Positions 33,454 through 45,964 of a stretch of DNA of 64,000 nt are shown here, piece after piece. The stretch spans positions 26,357,250-26,421,249 of the forward strand of contig CM026570.1 of NCBI GenBank assembly GCA_015143295.1, written 5' to 3'. Both the position numbers and the translations under genes were made by a program. Under the pieces are notes generated by a model. The model saw only the letters and a program-made list of their open reading frames with translations, searched no databases and was not told where the DNA came from. The stretch's first letter is position 1. Every line of letters starts with the position of its first letter. This DNA comes from Tetracentron sinense (taxonomy: Eukaryota; Streptophyta; Magnoliopsida; Trochodendrales; Trochodendraceae).

Positions 33454-34035
33454 CACATAAAAAGGTAGATATAGCAATGATAGAAACTTTCCAATCATTG
33501 TTATATTTACAGGAAAAGTCAATGACATTTGATTTTTATAGACCTATATCTAGGTCAAATGTCATTAACTTCCAACATCAACTAAAAAAATGAATACCTA
33601 TTTTTTTTACTATGCGATAATCAAATTCTAGATTTTCGGATAATATGACTTTGAACTGAAATTTTTAAGAATAGCTTAAAAATAATTTTAAAACATTGTA
33701 AATAATAGGTGTAACATAGATATGTGATGGGTAAGCCTATACATATTTTTGTTCCAAAATGTTGCTTATATGGGTATGTTAAGTTTGGTAATTTGCAATT
33801 AATAGACAAAACAAAGATAGGTAATGGGTACATCTTTACATATTTTATATTCCAAAATGTTGATTATATGGGTATGTGAATTAAAATAATGTTTGGAATT
33901 AAAAATAGGTTTTATAATGAGAAATAAATATAAAATCAGATTGACAAGTATACCAGTTGATTTGATTTATTTATGTAGTATGACTATTGGATGTTGCATA
34001 CAATGTACAAATGGAATTTTGAATGTCAAAGTATC

Positions 34036-34060
34036 CAGGGGTGGAGCTAGGAATTTTTCC

Positions 34061-34093
<33 letters not shown>

Positions 34094-34100
34094 CGGAATA
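34036..34100 (+). repeat. 31-base poly-G run with GGGGTGGAGC leader
   Basis: AGGGGTGGAGCTAGGAATTT is followed by an unbroken run of 31 G (34063-34093). Two shorter G runs follow at about 34645-34660 and 34739-34749, within 700 bases. It can form G-quadruplexes and is prone to sequencing error. The leader looks like a common plant repeat, but its borders are unclear. Confidence 0.8.
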
Positions 34101-34273
34101 CATGTATCAAGAAAGTTAATGGATTTGGGGTATGGGGCCTAGGGCATAACCCCCAAGAAATATTTTTTTTTAGTAATGGGTCCATCGTAGTCATAAAATT
34201 CGTTAATGTTACATTCCATTAAAGGTCCAGTAACATGCCCCTCTTGAGAGAGCCATTATATAAATAAAAGGGA

Positions 34274-34512
34274 CATAGATAGCGGACTACTTATTTAACA
34301 ATGTATCTGAATGCCGGTTCTCATTGGTTCACTTCTTAACACCCACCAATTGTGGTTAAGATTCACTCACCCCTAGGGTTCATCCATCCAACCTTCTTTT
34401 TTAAAAAAATTATTATGCTTAATTTAGTTAAGCGTAACCAAATTTAAAAGGAGTGTTAAGGGGACACATGGACCGGCATTTGGCTATCCAGCCGAATGTG
34501 TGGTCCGCTAAT
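34274..34512. mobile_element. Small MITE, ~240 bp
   Basis: The left end AGCGGACTAC...TGAATGCCGGTTC is mirrored by the right end (reverse complement AGCGGACCACAC...AAATGCCGGTCC). The interior (TTAACACCCACCAATTGTGG and TTTAAAAGGAGTGTTAAGGGG) again forms an inverted pair and shares wording with the MITE at 1313. No coding capacity. Confidence 0.65.
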
Positions 34513-35165
34513 CACTGCTCTAAATTAAATTAACTATTGTTCTAAGTTAAAAATAATAATTTTTTTATATTATACATATAAAAAAAAGATTACAAATTTT
34601 TGAAGGGACGAAACTTCCCATATAGTCAACTAACTAAAGTCATTTGGGGGAGGGGGGGGGCGGCACTATATATAGAAAATAGTGAAAATATATTTTTAAA
34701 TTTTTATAATACTATATAATATTAAAAAAATCAAAATTTGGGGGGGGGGTCCGTTTATTCGAAGCGGATACCACAATATCCGTATCTGATTTGTTTACTA
34801 ATATCTACTATCTGAATCCGCCCAGTTATCTGATGGATAATAAAAACAAATTTTGTATCCGTTATCCTAATATCCGATCGAATTAAGTATATGCAAATCG
34901 TCTAATGTACCAACCCGAATTGGAATATAAATGTATATTGATTTGGAAATGTGTGGCTATCGGTAACACTTATCAAATTTTTTGTCAGTATGCATTTAGA
35001 GTGTACAAGATAAGAGCAAAAATCATATGCATGATCCAAGTTTTCGCATACATTGCCAAATAAGCAATAGTTTCCAAGTCCACTGCCACTAATTGGCCCC
35101 TATTGATACACATGATAGACCTTGAAATTGCTGTGACCAGTTGATAAAAGGTCAAACCAGGTTCC

Positions 35166-35335
35166 AAATATGATACGTAATCGTCGACTACGGGCCGTTT
35201 TACGTACCCGGTTTTCGCGTACCCGATACCTATAAATCCGCTGGAACGAAGAAAATACAGCGTATATCCGAGACCGGATCGTTCGTATCGGACCGCTCAG
35301 TTCGATATGGCTTTGATACAGGCCGATACGCAATT
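35166..35335. mobile_element. hAT-like terminus (GATACG family), right arm
   Basis: Mirror of 28978-29147, starting GGTTCCAAATATGATACG. It is slightly more diverged than the left copy. The following 35336-36080 mirrors 28201-28977 and has no reliable gene. Confidence 0.65.
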
Positions 35336-36080
35336 TTGAAAACAAAAAACTTTTTCAAGAATCAGCCAGAAAAAAAAAAAAAGGTAGCCATATTAATACA
35401 AAAGGAAGATTCGCACTATAAATCATCATTCGCTGCTATCTGTATAGGGGTTCCTATGACGCCCAGCATTCCCCGATTTCACCTTAGTCTGAATGCTTGC
35501 ATTATAAATTTGAGAATCTAAAACTCCCCAAGCCTCTTAGTCTACAGAATAACAGATTGAGAAAGGAGAGAAAAAAAGAAAAAGAAAACTATAATAAATT
35601 TCGGCTACATCATTGTTCGAACACTTCGCCCACGGCGAGCGCCATCATCTTCAAAGCTTCAATCGAGTTGCCGTCGTCGTCCATCGAAACCGAGGAGGAG
35701 CCGTTTTGTATTTTGCTAAACCATCTCCTGTCCGTTTCCCCTCTTTCGGTTTCAAGGTAATGTTAAAACCCCTACTAATGGTTTTTTTTTTTTGGTTTAA
35801 TTCGTATAAATCAAGCCTGACTAGGTTATACCAATGGGTTCTAGCCCATTTTGTTTTCTGCCACAGATGAGATTGCTAGCCCACTCTATCTCTACGCCCT
35901 GCCACAGATGAGGAGTACTACCTCACTTTGTCTTTACCTACCGCATACTCATTATGATATTAGCTATGTTATTTTGGAGTAATGCTAACCGTCACTCAGC
36001 TACTAAGCTTAATAAGATTCACTACTCCTTAGGGGGACTTTGGCAAACAGATTAAGTTGATTAAGGCATCTAAACAATTT

Positions 36081-36888
36081 AAGAAGAACCAGGTTTAGAC
36101 CTGTGTCTATACTACAACCCTAAGGTTAAGAATTTTTATTCTAATTATTTTTTTTTATATTTATTTCTACAAACCATTTTAGACATGTTCCCTTTTGACT
36201 ATTAAACACGAATCCCACCCTAAGGGTACATTTTTTTAACAATATAATTTTTTTTTATATTTATTTCTAAGAACCAATATTAGACATGTGTCCCTTTCAG
36301 TGACTATTAAACACCACCCTAAGGTTAAATTATTTTAACTCTAGTAAATTTTTTTTTAATATTTTATTCTAAAAAACCAAGATTAGACATGTGTCCCTTT
36401 AATACTAATAAACACACCCTAAGGTTAAGAATTTTTAACTCTAGTTAATTTTTTGATATTTATTTTTGAAAACCAATATTAGACATGTGCCCCTTTATGA
36501 CTATTAAACAACCCTAAGGTTAAATTTTTTTAACTCTAGTTAATGTTTTTTATATTTATTTCTAAAACCATTGTTAGACACGTGTCCCTTTTAGTGACTA
36601 TTAAACAACCCTAAGGTTAAGTTTTTTTTAACTCTAGTTAATTTTTTTTTATATTTATTTCTAAAAACAATTTTAGACATGTGCCCCATTTAGTGACTAT
36701 TAACACACCCTATGGTTAAATTTTTTTAACTCTAGTTAATTAATTAATTATTTATTCTAAAACAAGATTAGACCTGTGTCCCTTTTAGTGACGATTAAAC
36801 ACAACCCTGAGGTTAAATTTTTTAACTCTAGTTAATTTTTTTAATATTTATTTCTAAACACCAAGATTAGACATGTGTCCTCTTTGAT
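36081..36888. repeat. ~100-bp tandem array, mirror of 27393-28200
   Basis: Reverse-complement units with ATTAGACATGTGTCCCTTTTAGTGACTATTAAACAC and CCTAAGGTTAA. About eight units. Confidence 0.95.
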
Positions 36889-38326
36889 CAGTGTTTTAAA
36901 ACCCGAAAACCCGACTCAGCTCGGAAACTTGCCGGGTAGAGTCAACTCGGCAAACTCAGGCAAAACTCGTCCGAGTAATGCACTTAAAACTCAGACTTAC
37001 ATAATATTTTTTAATACATTATATATGGTATAAATTGAAAATAATGATAAAAACGTGCCTAAAATGAGCTACATAATTGAATATGAATATTGATGAATTA
37101 AAATTATAAAAATATTTAAAATACTTTAATATTAAATCATACAATTCATCAATCACCATCCAATATGAAAAAACAAATGAATAAACACACAAAAAGAATA
37201 GTATTTCATGAAGCATTTGAGATAACCCTAGTATGGAAACGCTACAATAGAAAAACAAATTACAGATGTGAAAAAACAAAAGAAATTTCTATATGAATAC
37301 AAGAATCAAACGCATAGTGGAGGTGTGTATTAGTGAGATTGATTTCATGTTGCAATACTTCTAAATACAATTAAAAGATCACTGTCCTAACTCATAATAA
37401 CTATTCAGTTTTTTTTTTTCCACATATACAAGGATCAGACGCAGGCATGGACGATCATGAACCATACAAAAGAAAAAAAAGGAGGGAAGAAAAAGGGATA
37501 GGACCTTTACCGTTTAAGCAAGAAGGGAGCTCAGTTCTCTTCTCCATTGTCTAGGTTTGAATGAGCCCTAAAATGGCCGAGTTGAGTGACAGCATCGATG
37601 AATCTTTCATGAAGCTCAGCCGTAGTGAGAACCAAGCAAGTGTCACCAAGGAGATTGGTGCTTCCAAGAGATCCCTGTAAATCTTCATGGCCGAGGCTAC
37701 CATCGAGTGGAGATTTATGTTCTTTAATGGCTCGGTAGGAAATTCAAGGGTTGCAGAGGAAGCCGAAACCCTAAGTTTCTTGGTTGATCGAAGATCTGAA
37801 CTGCGAGGTTTCGGAGATGAGAGAGAGACCACCATGCTAAAAAAAAATACAAGGCTATAGGGTTTATGTTTATCGAACAAAAATCCCCAAAAGTGTTGTG
37901 GCACTCTCTCTCTCTCTAATGTAAGAGAGGCTAAGGAGAGGACGAATAGAGAAAGGGAAAAGAAAAAGGGAAGAGAGAAGAGAAAGGGGGAAAAGAACTT
38001 ACCGATCGCCGAAAAATGATGGCCGAGGAAGAATGAGAGTGGGAGGGGTTTGGGAGTGACTGCTCTGTGCCCTAGCTCTCCCCCACTCTAATCTATTTGA
38101 GTTTCATATCGGGGGGCAGGGTTTTTTTTTTTTATAAAAAAAAAACATGGTTACGTAACTCGGCGAGTCGGGCGAGTCTACCGGATCGGGTTGACTCGCC
38201 CGAGTTGACCGAGAAACTAGCGAGTTTAGGGTTTTTCCGAGTTTTAAGGCTACCTGACTCGAAACTTGGCCGAGCCGAGTCGACTTAGCCGAGTTTCAAG
38301 CCGACTCGCCGAGTTTTAAAACAGAA
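36889..38326. mobile_element. hAT-like insertion, mirror of 25954-27392
   Basis: It starts CAGTGTTTTAAAACCC and ends GAGTTTTAAAACAGAA. Flanks TCTTTGAT and CCTTTTAG are compatible with a decayed 8-bp duplication. The 117-codon frame lies on the minus strand (37551-37904). Sharing this insertion at the same array position proves it predates the inverted duplication. Confidence 0.75.
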
Positions 38327-39125
38327 CCTTTTAGTGACTATTAAACACACCCTAAGGTTAAGAATTTTTAACTCTAGTTAATTTTTTTGATATTTATTTT
38401 TAAAAACCAATATTAGACATGTGTCCCTTTTAATGACTATTAAACAACCCTAAGGTTAATTTTTTTTTAAACTCTAGTTAATGTTTTTTATATTTAGTTC
38501 TAAAAACCAATTTTAGACATGTGTCCGTTTTAGTGACTATTAAACAACCCTAAGGTTAAATTTTTTTAATTCTAGTCAATTTTTTTTATATTTATTTCTG
38601 AAAACCAATTTTAGTCATGTGTTCCTTTTAGTGACTATTAAACACACCCTATGGTTAAAATTTTTTAACTGTAGTTAATTTTCTTTATATTTATTTCTAA
38701 AAACCAAGATTAGACCTGTGTCCCTTTTAGTGACTATTAAACACACCCTAAGGTTAAATTTTTTAAACTCTAGTTACTTTTTTTTATATTTATTTCTAAA
38801 AACAAAGATTAGACACGTGTCCCTTTTAGTGACTATCAAACACATCCTAAGGTTAAGAATTTTTAACTCTAGTTAATATTTTTGATATTTATTTTTAAAA
38901 ACCAATATTAGACATGTGTCCCTTTTAATGACTATTAAACAACCCTAAGGTTAAATTTTTTTAAATCTAGTTAATGTTTTTCATATTTATTTCTAAAAAC
39001 TAATTTTAGACATGTGTCCCTTTTAGTGACTCTTAAACACACCCTAAGGTTAAATTTTTTTAACTCCAGTTAATTTTTTTAATATTTATTTCTAAGAACC
39101 AATTTTAGACATGTGTCCCTTTTAA
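38327..39125. repeat. ~100-bp tandem array, mirror of 25141-25953
   Basis: About eight units of the same repeat, ending at TCCCTTTTAATGGGTATAGA, where the 0.95 kb unit segment begins. Confidence 0.95.
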
Positions 39126-40110
39126 TGGGTATAGATTCCTTGTTGGAATTCCATTATCACCCAAACATATCTTTGATTATCCAACTGTCACTTTCAAGTA
39201 ATCTCAAATTGAGACTATTTTGGTGGAATCAAAATAATTAGGTTACTGTTCAGTGATAAATGAAATCCTCAGGTCTAAGAATTCACAAATCAAGTTTTTG
39301 GTAATCGAGTGAACATCTAAATGATAGTAACTTTAAAACCAAATGTCTCTCCGGATGATGCAATCAGTTAGTGTACAATTAAGCACTCATATGTCGATGG
39401 TTAGTCGACACTTCAATAGCTCGAGAAAGAGCTATATCTCAACTATTAAGAACATCCAATTTTGTGTCTTGTACTTTTATTTTCCTTTTGGCTGTCCTAT
39501 AAGGGTATGCCAAACCCCACACTCCTTCTAAGTGGCTTTTAAGAAAAAAAACATCCAAACATTGTGGCAGACATCTAAGTAAAGTGTCCAGCTTCACCCA
39601 TAGCTGTGAATAATTTTGGCATAAGGAAATGAAAAGCAAAATCTACCAGTATTGGCCCGTGGCCAAACACTTCGCTTTTTTCAACAATTTGTTCTAAGGA
39701 CCTTTCCTCGGTATCTCATACCGCGTTGATCATCTCATGATCGGTATATAGTCAACCACCCATAATGAATGCAATAAAGAAAGCATAGACAACAATATTA
39801 ATCAAATTAATATTGTCTTACAAGTAAATAACTTTTCTAGTGCACTTTTTCTAACAAGGAATTCATCAAGGAGAACTTTCCGCGGGTTGGAACAGTTAGC
39901 AAGCATCCGAGTTAGGTTCCTATGGTTGTGTGTTCAAATACCACATTTCAACTTACCATGGTGCCCGTAGGGAAATTTCGAGTGTTTCGGAACGAACACT
40001 CAATGGGACTAGTCCTTGCCTTGAAGGTTTTGGGACACCCACCATTACCAAAAAAACAAGATAGGCTACCGGGACATGAATTGATTGTAGGCACCCTCAC
40101 TGGAGGCATT
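39126..40110. repeat. Unassigned 0.95 kb unit segment, right arm
   Basis: Mirror of 24200-25140, and in direct orientation with 52215-53150. In the unit direction (minus) it follows the gag-like N-terminal segment. Confidence 0.75.
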
Positions 40111-40700
40111 TTGGGAATTGGATGACTATGAGGGGCATGCCTAAGTTTTGCCCTAGAATATGAAAGGGCTTTACCCTAGAAGAAGTGGCTTTGCCCTTCA
40201 AGGCTTTAGAGGGCCTCTCACTCATAGTCCTAGGGGCTCGATGAAGTGGAGATTCATGCTCTTCCTCACTGAAGTTGGTGCTTGGCTCAGGTGCAAACCG
40301 AGAGGAAGGGAGGTTGCTAAGGGTTGTGGGTTTGGTTAAGGGAAGTGAGATATAGAATGAGGGAGTAAGGGTTGGATGAACTCTTTGGGTGTTTGGTTTA
40401 ACCGTGAGAGAGGGGTTGAGGCTTTAGGGGCTTGGGTGTGCAAGAACTCCCAAGGGTTGTTGGAGGGTGTGAACTTGGGATTGAGGTGAGGGAACTTTCC
40501 TAATTATTGACCTTGAGAGAGAGAGAGAGGGGGAGGAGAGCAAAAATTGTGAGGTCTCCTCCTTATTGGTTGGGCTACTAATGGAATTATATCAAGAAGT
40601 TTTGATTCCTTGACCCCATGTAAAAATGGAATTCATGCTTGACCCCATGTATAAATTGAATTCACTATTACGTATCACCCATTCCGCAACATAATAACAT
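40111..40700 (-). mobile_element. Degenerate gag-like segment, amino-terminal side, copy 2
   Basis: Homologous to 9080-9727 and to 53200-53588 plus 56148-56360. At 40490-40515 it reads GAGGTGAGGGAACTTTCCTAATTATT without interruption, which gives the empty site for the solo LTR at 53594. Broken fossil. Confidence 0.55.
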
Positions 40701-40729
40701 ACATTGAAAAAACATTTGATGCTGCCAAC

Positions 40730-42990
40730 ACGGCGAATAAAATAAAGGTTCAGTAATTGGACTAGAGATCATTTTTAAGTGGCGAAACAAGTTGATATAC
40801 ATCAAATTAAGGTTCACTAAAAGAACAAAACAAAAAAATCAAAAATAAATGAGAAGATCAAATAGGCATGTATATCAATAACTCTAAACCAGCATGTTCC
40901 ATGCTTTTCAGATCAAATAGACATGTGTATTATATTAACTCAACTTCTAAACCGGCATGTTCAAGGGGTTTCTTGAATTTCAAGTATTCAATTTCATTCT
41001 ACTGAATATAAGAAAAGAATAAGTATTCCATATCAATTATGAGATTAAAAAAACAAATAATGTCTCAATAAATAAACAATATCTTCTCACCTCGAGTAAT
41101 TTTGACTTGTCATAATGACCCTTCATTGGGTTTGCAGCAGCTAAAATTATTGTTCAAGCATTTAGTGTTGCTTGTATTCCCGCTTTTGTAATGCTTATCA
41201 TTTGTTGTTCCTTGGATCAATTGGAATCGTTCCGCACAGATCATTGTTAGAAACATCGCTATAACATTCAATAGTTAAGACCCACTTATATAAAATCTAA
41301 ACCAAATACCTACATAGTTGAAATCAAATATCTAAGGGGATTTTTCAACTTACAAAACTTTGAGGTTGGAGAGGGTGGTGAACTCTTTAGGAATGGATTC
41401 TGTCAGCTTGTTGTTTATCAGACGACTATATTATCAAGTTTGAAAGTGTTTTCAAGTGTGTTAGCGTATCAGACAATCTTTAATACAAACATTGTACTAC
41501 AAAATTCAAAAACTCATGACTGGTGATCTCCAACTAATTAAAAAGATATGCTTACAGAAATTCAAGTGACTTCAACTTAGTAAAAGCTTTGGAATTTCTC
41601 ATTCAAATATGTTCCAATATAAATCAATGCTAAGATGATTCTTCAAATTGCCAAATTCGTAAGGGATTCTCCCTCTAATATTGTTCCTATAAAGCTCCCT
41701 ACAACCGATCAAGTAACATAACCTCAATTACACAAACAAACAAATTTTAAAAAAAGATAATTACCAAAAAAAAAACAGAGCTTTAACTTATCGAAGGTGG
41801 AGACAAAGAAATTCAAGAAAAAAACGGAATCATTTTATGAAATTAGTTCAAGAGAGATGGAATAACAAGTATTGAAGATGTTGGAGTTCACCGAGCTCCG
41901 ATCCTAAAGTCCCAAGAATATTTAGAATTGCCCAAATTCCTATAGATAAAAGAAAAAGATAAAAACCAAGAAAACATATGTAGACGAGATGATTCAGTTA
42001 AATAGAGAGAATTTGAAGAAAAAGATTACGTAACGACCCGGATTTTCGAAAGAAATCTTGAGCCAGGATGACCTTTAATTAACAATAATTAAAGTGAAGA
42101 TTAATATTTAATTATATTAGGGTATCACTTTCCCTAATCGGAAATCGTAAAACCACAGGAAAGTGTTTGGGTTTAATCACGGGTTCTGGATATCAGATTC
42201 GGTATTCGATAATTACCAGTGAAACCAGGAGGTACCCACCCGGTATTCTCATACTACGTGTCAGTCTGCTATCTGAACGATTACTCGTCATGCTGGTTCC
42301 ATTATGCATTGATTCGCACAGCCACTTTGCAAGTGGTGCTCAAAACCAAGTAAATCCAACCGACACGTACTACGAGAATGCCTGGTGGTACCTCCTGGTT
42401 TCACTGGTAAATATCGAACAACGAATCCAAAAACCAGATCCCATGGATAAACCTAAACACTTTTCCGAGGTTTTACGGATTCCGATTAAGGAAAGTGATA
42501 CCCTAATATAATTAAATATGAATCTTCACTTTAATTATTGCTAATTAAAGGTCATCCTGGCCTGAAGATTTCTTCCGAAAATTCTGGTCATCTTACAGAT
42601 GAATAACTTGGTTATTTGTGTCTCAGGTGACATCAAACCAGGTGCAGGGATTAACCAAAATAGGGTCCCAGCTCTGGAGAACATTGGTGGGATCAGAGAG
42701 TCTGCTTCTCAAAGCATGGAGAGAATTTCTTGGAATTAAGAAGACGAAAAAAAATGAAATGATATGAGATGTGATGATGAAAGAAATCTAAACAGTCTAG
42801 AAAAGAAAGAAGAATAAGAGAACAAAAATTGGTAAAAGTTGGATCGTACCTTCCGAGTTTGTTGAGAGCGTTGGAGAAACTTTTAGGAGAAAGCCAGGTA
42901 GTACTGAGACAAGGAACCGAAGCGTCATTGAAGATGGTGATTGGAATGCTTCTTCCTCACTAAGGAAGAAGTGATGAAGATACGAAGAAA
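40730..42990 (-). pseudogene. Full LRR pseudogene with MCM6 part deleted, copy R2
   Basis: On the minus strand it has the same exons as copy L2: exon 1 near 42850-42965, exon 2 near 42610-42725 (NPCTWFDVT-like, CTGGTTTGATGTCACC), then LRR exons near 41875-41935, 41640-41705, 41340-41410 and 41210-41260. The foldback element splits it at 42030-42594. The MCM6 exons are missing: intron sequence before them joins flank sequence after them at 41078-41082, where both parents share ATATT. Many stops. Non-functional. Confidence 0.8.
42030..42594. mobile_element. Foldback/long-TIR MITE in copy R2
   Basis: It starts GTAACGACCCGGATTTTCG and has the same long inverted arms as 6650-7218, at the same place after LRR exon 2. 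A 114-codon frame across it (42167-42511) is a by-product of the repeat. Confidence 0.8.
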
Positions 42991-43734
42991 CTAGATAATA
43001 GTGTTTTATGGTACAATAAAGGTTTTATTGCTTAAAATATGTTTCTAAGTGGGCAAACAAAGTTTTAGTTTTGCCTAAATCATGTCCATGTGTCATTTCA
43101 TCCAAGCAAGTGTTAGTTATGCATGTTTTTAAGTAATAAAAAAACCATAAATTCTAAACATGGATATCACAATATCAATAAGATTAATGCAAAAAAAAAG
43201 CAACTAAATATGAATAGCATTTTGATGCCCAATTTTAAACATAAATCAAATTAAATCAAAGCAAATATTTTTTTCATTTTAATAATTGGCATTATTTTAC
43301 ACGACATTTGTGAATTCTTCTAACTGCGATCAAACTCTATTTCAAGCATGGATCTATCGTAGTCACTTAGAGGTGAAATTCAATGACTTCCAAAAAAATA
43401 TGACAATCATATAAATTAGTTCAATTAAAATAGAAGACCAGTAAAAAATGTGAGTAATAAACAATCTTTGATGAAGTAATGAATTACAGGATATTTCATG
43501 CTTTCAGTATATTATATAATTATTATATTTCTCAACTTCTGTACCAACATCTTCAAGGGATTTATTGAATTTCAAGTATTCAATTTCGTTTTACCAAATA
43601 TGAGAAAAGAATAAGTATCCCATATCAGATAAAAAAAAAATAATGTCCACATAAGCAAACTAAGTGGATTGAACGTGTAAATAGTGGTAAGATATGTTCT
43701 GAGTTTTAAAACACTTGAAGTTCCAAATGACTTC
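42991..43734. other. AT-rich spacer between LRR copies, right inner
   Basis: Mirror-type homologue of 5501-6247. No gene is seen. Confidence 0.6.
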
Positions 43735-44735
43735 GAGCAAAGACCTCTGACAGCCTGATCAAAGCTTCCAGCTTCCTAAAATTGATGTTAAAGCATTAAG
43801 TGTCGCTTGTATTCCAACTTTTGCAATGCTTATCATCTATTGTTCCATGGATCAATTGGAATCGTTCCTCAGTGATCATTGTTAGAAACATCACTATAAT
43901 ATTTAAGAGTCAAGACTCACTCATATAAAATCATAACCAAATAACTACATACTTGAAGTCAAATATGAAAGGGGGGATTTTTTAACTTAAAAAACTTTGA
44001 AGTTGTAGAGGGAGGTGAACTCTCTAGGAATGGATCCTGTCAGCTTGTTGTTGTTTAGACGACTATACCATAAGTTTGAGAGAAATTTCGAGTCTGTTAT
44101 AATATCAGACCATCTTTAATATAAACATTATATTACAAGAACTGAAGATGCTCGAGCTCGCCGAGCTTCGATCCCAAAGTCCCAAAAATATTAGAATTGC
44201 CCAAATCCCGGGAGACAATTAAAAAAGATAAAAACCAAGAAAACGTATATTTTTTTTAATCGAAAAATCAAGAAAACGTATATAGGCGAGAAGATTCAGT
44301 TATAAGAGAATTTGAAGGTGAAAGCTTTATCTATCTTAGAGACGAATAACATGGTTATTTACGTCTCAGGTGACATGGAACCAGGTGCAGGAAATATCCA
44401 GTGTAGGGCCCCAGCTCTGGAGAACATTGGTCGGGTCAGAGAGTCTACTTCTCAAGGCATGGAGATCATTTCTTGAAATTAAAAAGATGAAAAAAAAAAA
44501 AGAGAGACGAGATGAGATGATGAAAGAAATCTAAAAACCCTTGAGAACAAAAAAGAATAAAAGAATACAAATCAGTTGGATCATACCTTTGGAATTAGTT
44601 GAGAGCGTTGGACAAACTTTTAGGAGAAACCAAGTAGTAGTAAGAGAAGGAACCAAAGAGCCATTCAAGATGGTCATTGTAATGCTTCTTTCCCTCTTAG
44701 GAAGAAATGATGAAGATATGAAGAAACTAGAAATA
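43735..44735 (-). pseudogene. Short LRR-MCM6 chimeric pseudogene, copy R1
   Basis: On the minus strand, exon 1 lies near 44590-44700, exon 2 near 44355-44470 (TGGTTCCATGTCACCTGAG, CATGCCTTGAGAAG), the LGSKLGELEHLQ exon near 44140-44200, the KEFTSLYNFKV-like exon near 43985-44055, and the MCM6 tail (SEVFARSHLE-type) near 43735-43790. It has the same layout as 4855-5500 but keeps more of the LRR exons. Broken. Confidence 0.75.
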
Positions 44736-45478
44736 GTGTTTTAAGGTAGAATTAAGGTTTTATTGCTTAAAATATTTTCTAAGTAGGCAAACGAAGTTTT
44801 AGTTTTGCATACATCATGTCTATGTGTCATATTCATCCAAACAAGTGTTTATGTTAAGCATGTTTCTAAACAAAAAATCATAAATTCGAAACATGGATAA
44901 CATAACATCAGTAAGATTAAAGCAAAAAAAAAAGTAACCAAGTATGAATAGTATTTTGATGCCCTTTTCTAAACATAAGTCAAACTAAATCAAATCTGTT
45001 TTTCTTTTAGTAATTAGCATTCTTTTACACGATATTTGTGAATTCTTACTGTTCGAACTCAATTTCAAGCATGGATCTATTATAGTGACCGAGAGGTGAA
45101 ATTCAATGATATCCAAATAAAAATATGACAATCATATATATTAGTTCAATCAAAATGAAATATCCGTAAAGATGGTGAATAATAAACAATCTATGATGAA
45201 GTAATGAATTACATGTATTGAATTAACCGAAGAATTAGAGGTTGATTATTTTGGCATCATAACCCTAGTTATGTTTTCTTAGTATCAATGTAGAGTAGAT
45301 GTTTCATCAATTATGACTCATTTTCTGAATTAGTTAGTCACAGCTCAACTAAAAAGAATAAATATTGAACTCAAGCCACAATAAAGTAAGTGTCAATAAC
45401 ATTCTGAAGAAACACTTTAGGTGCAAGAAGCAACTTAAATCGCACACTATAGAGTGAGAGAAATATGAGGTGAAGTAT
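44736..45478. repeat. 5' flank of LRR copy R1
   Basis: Reverse-complement match to 3738-4850. It is interrupted at 45479 by a GATACG-rich element instead of reaching the gag-like segment directly. Confidence 0.7.
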
Positions 45479-45944
45479 GGGATAGGGCTGAAACGTATCC
45501 GGTTAATTAAAAACAATATTTTTATTTCGGATACGGCTTCGATACGGCCGGGATACGAAATTTTTTTTTGGAGACCCAGGGGAGTGACCCTATCTCTTTT
45601 TCTTTTTTTTTGGAGACCCAAGGGTGTGACCCTATCGCTTTTGTTTTTGCATGGACATGATCTTCTTTATATTTTGCTTAGTGGATAATAGGATGACTTT
45701 CTTTTTTGCTTAATGGATAATGAGATGACCCTATTTCTTTTGCTTTTGCATGGACATGGTTTTTTTTTTATACATAAAAAGAACTGAACCAATGGTTATT
45801 TTGTAATTATAATACAAAATATAGTATTATTATTATTTTTTTTGAAAATTACCGACGTATCCTGGCCGTAACCATATCCTGTTTTTTTAGGTTATGCCGT
45901 ATCGCCATATTCGTATCGTATCGTACCCGTATCCGTGCATCCTA
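45479..45944. mobile_element. Small GATACG-rich hAT-like element
   Basis: The left side TAGGGCTGAAACGTATCCGG and right side (reverse complement CTAGGATGCACGGATACGGG) are both rich in GATACG/CGTATC. Inside, GGAGACCCARGGG.GTGACCCTATC is tandemly duplicated (about 45570-45640). Flanks do not show a clean 8-bp duplication, and about 180 bases of unit sequence seen at 63430-63610 are missing, so it may have inserted with a deletion. Its cut-down mirror is at 20210-20457. Confidence 0.55.
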
Positions 45945-45964
45945 GATACAAATACATTTGTATT

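Noticed and set aside
33893-34222. 109-residue frame with a poly-Gly run
   Set aside because: The Gly run is the 31-base poly-G tract; there is no other support.
39890-39965. tRNA- or SINE-like B box (GTGTGTTCAAATACC)
   Set aside because: There is no matching A box at the right spacing and no foldable cloverleaf, and the match occurs in a gag-like unit segment.
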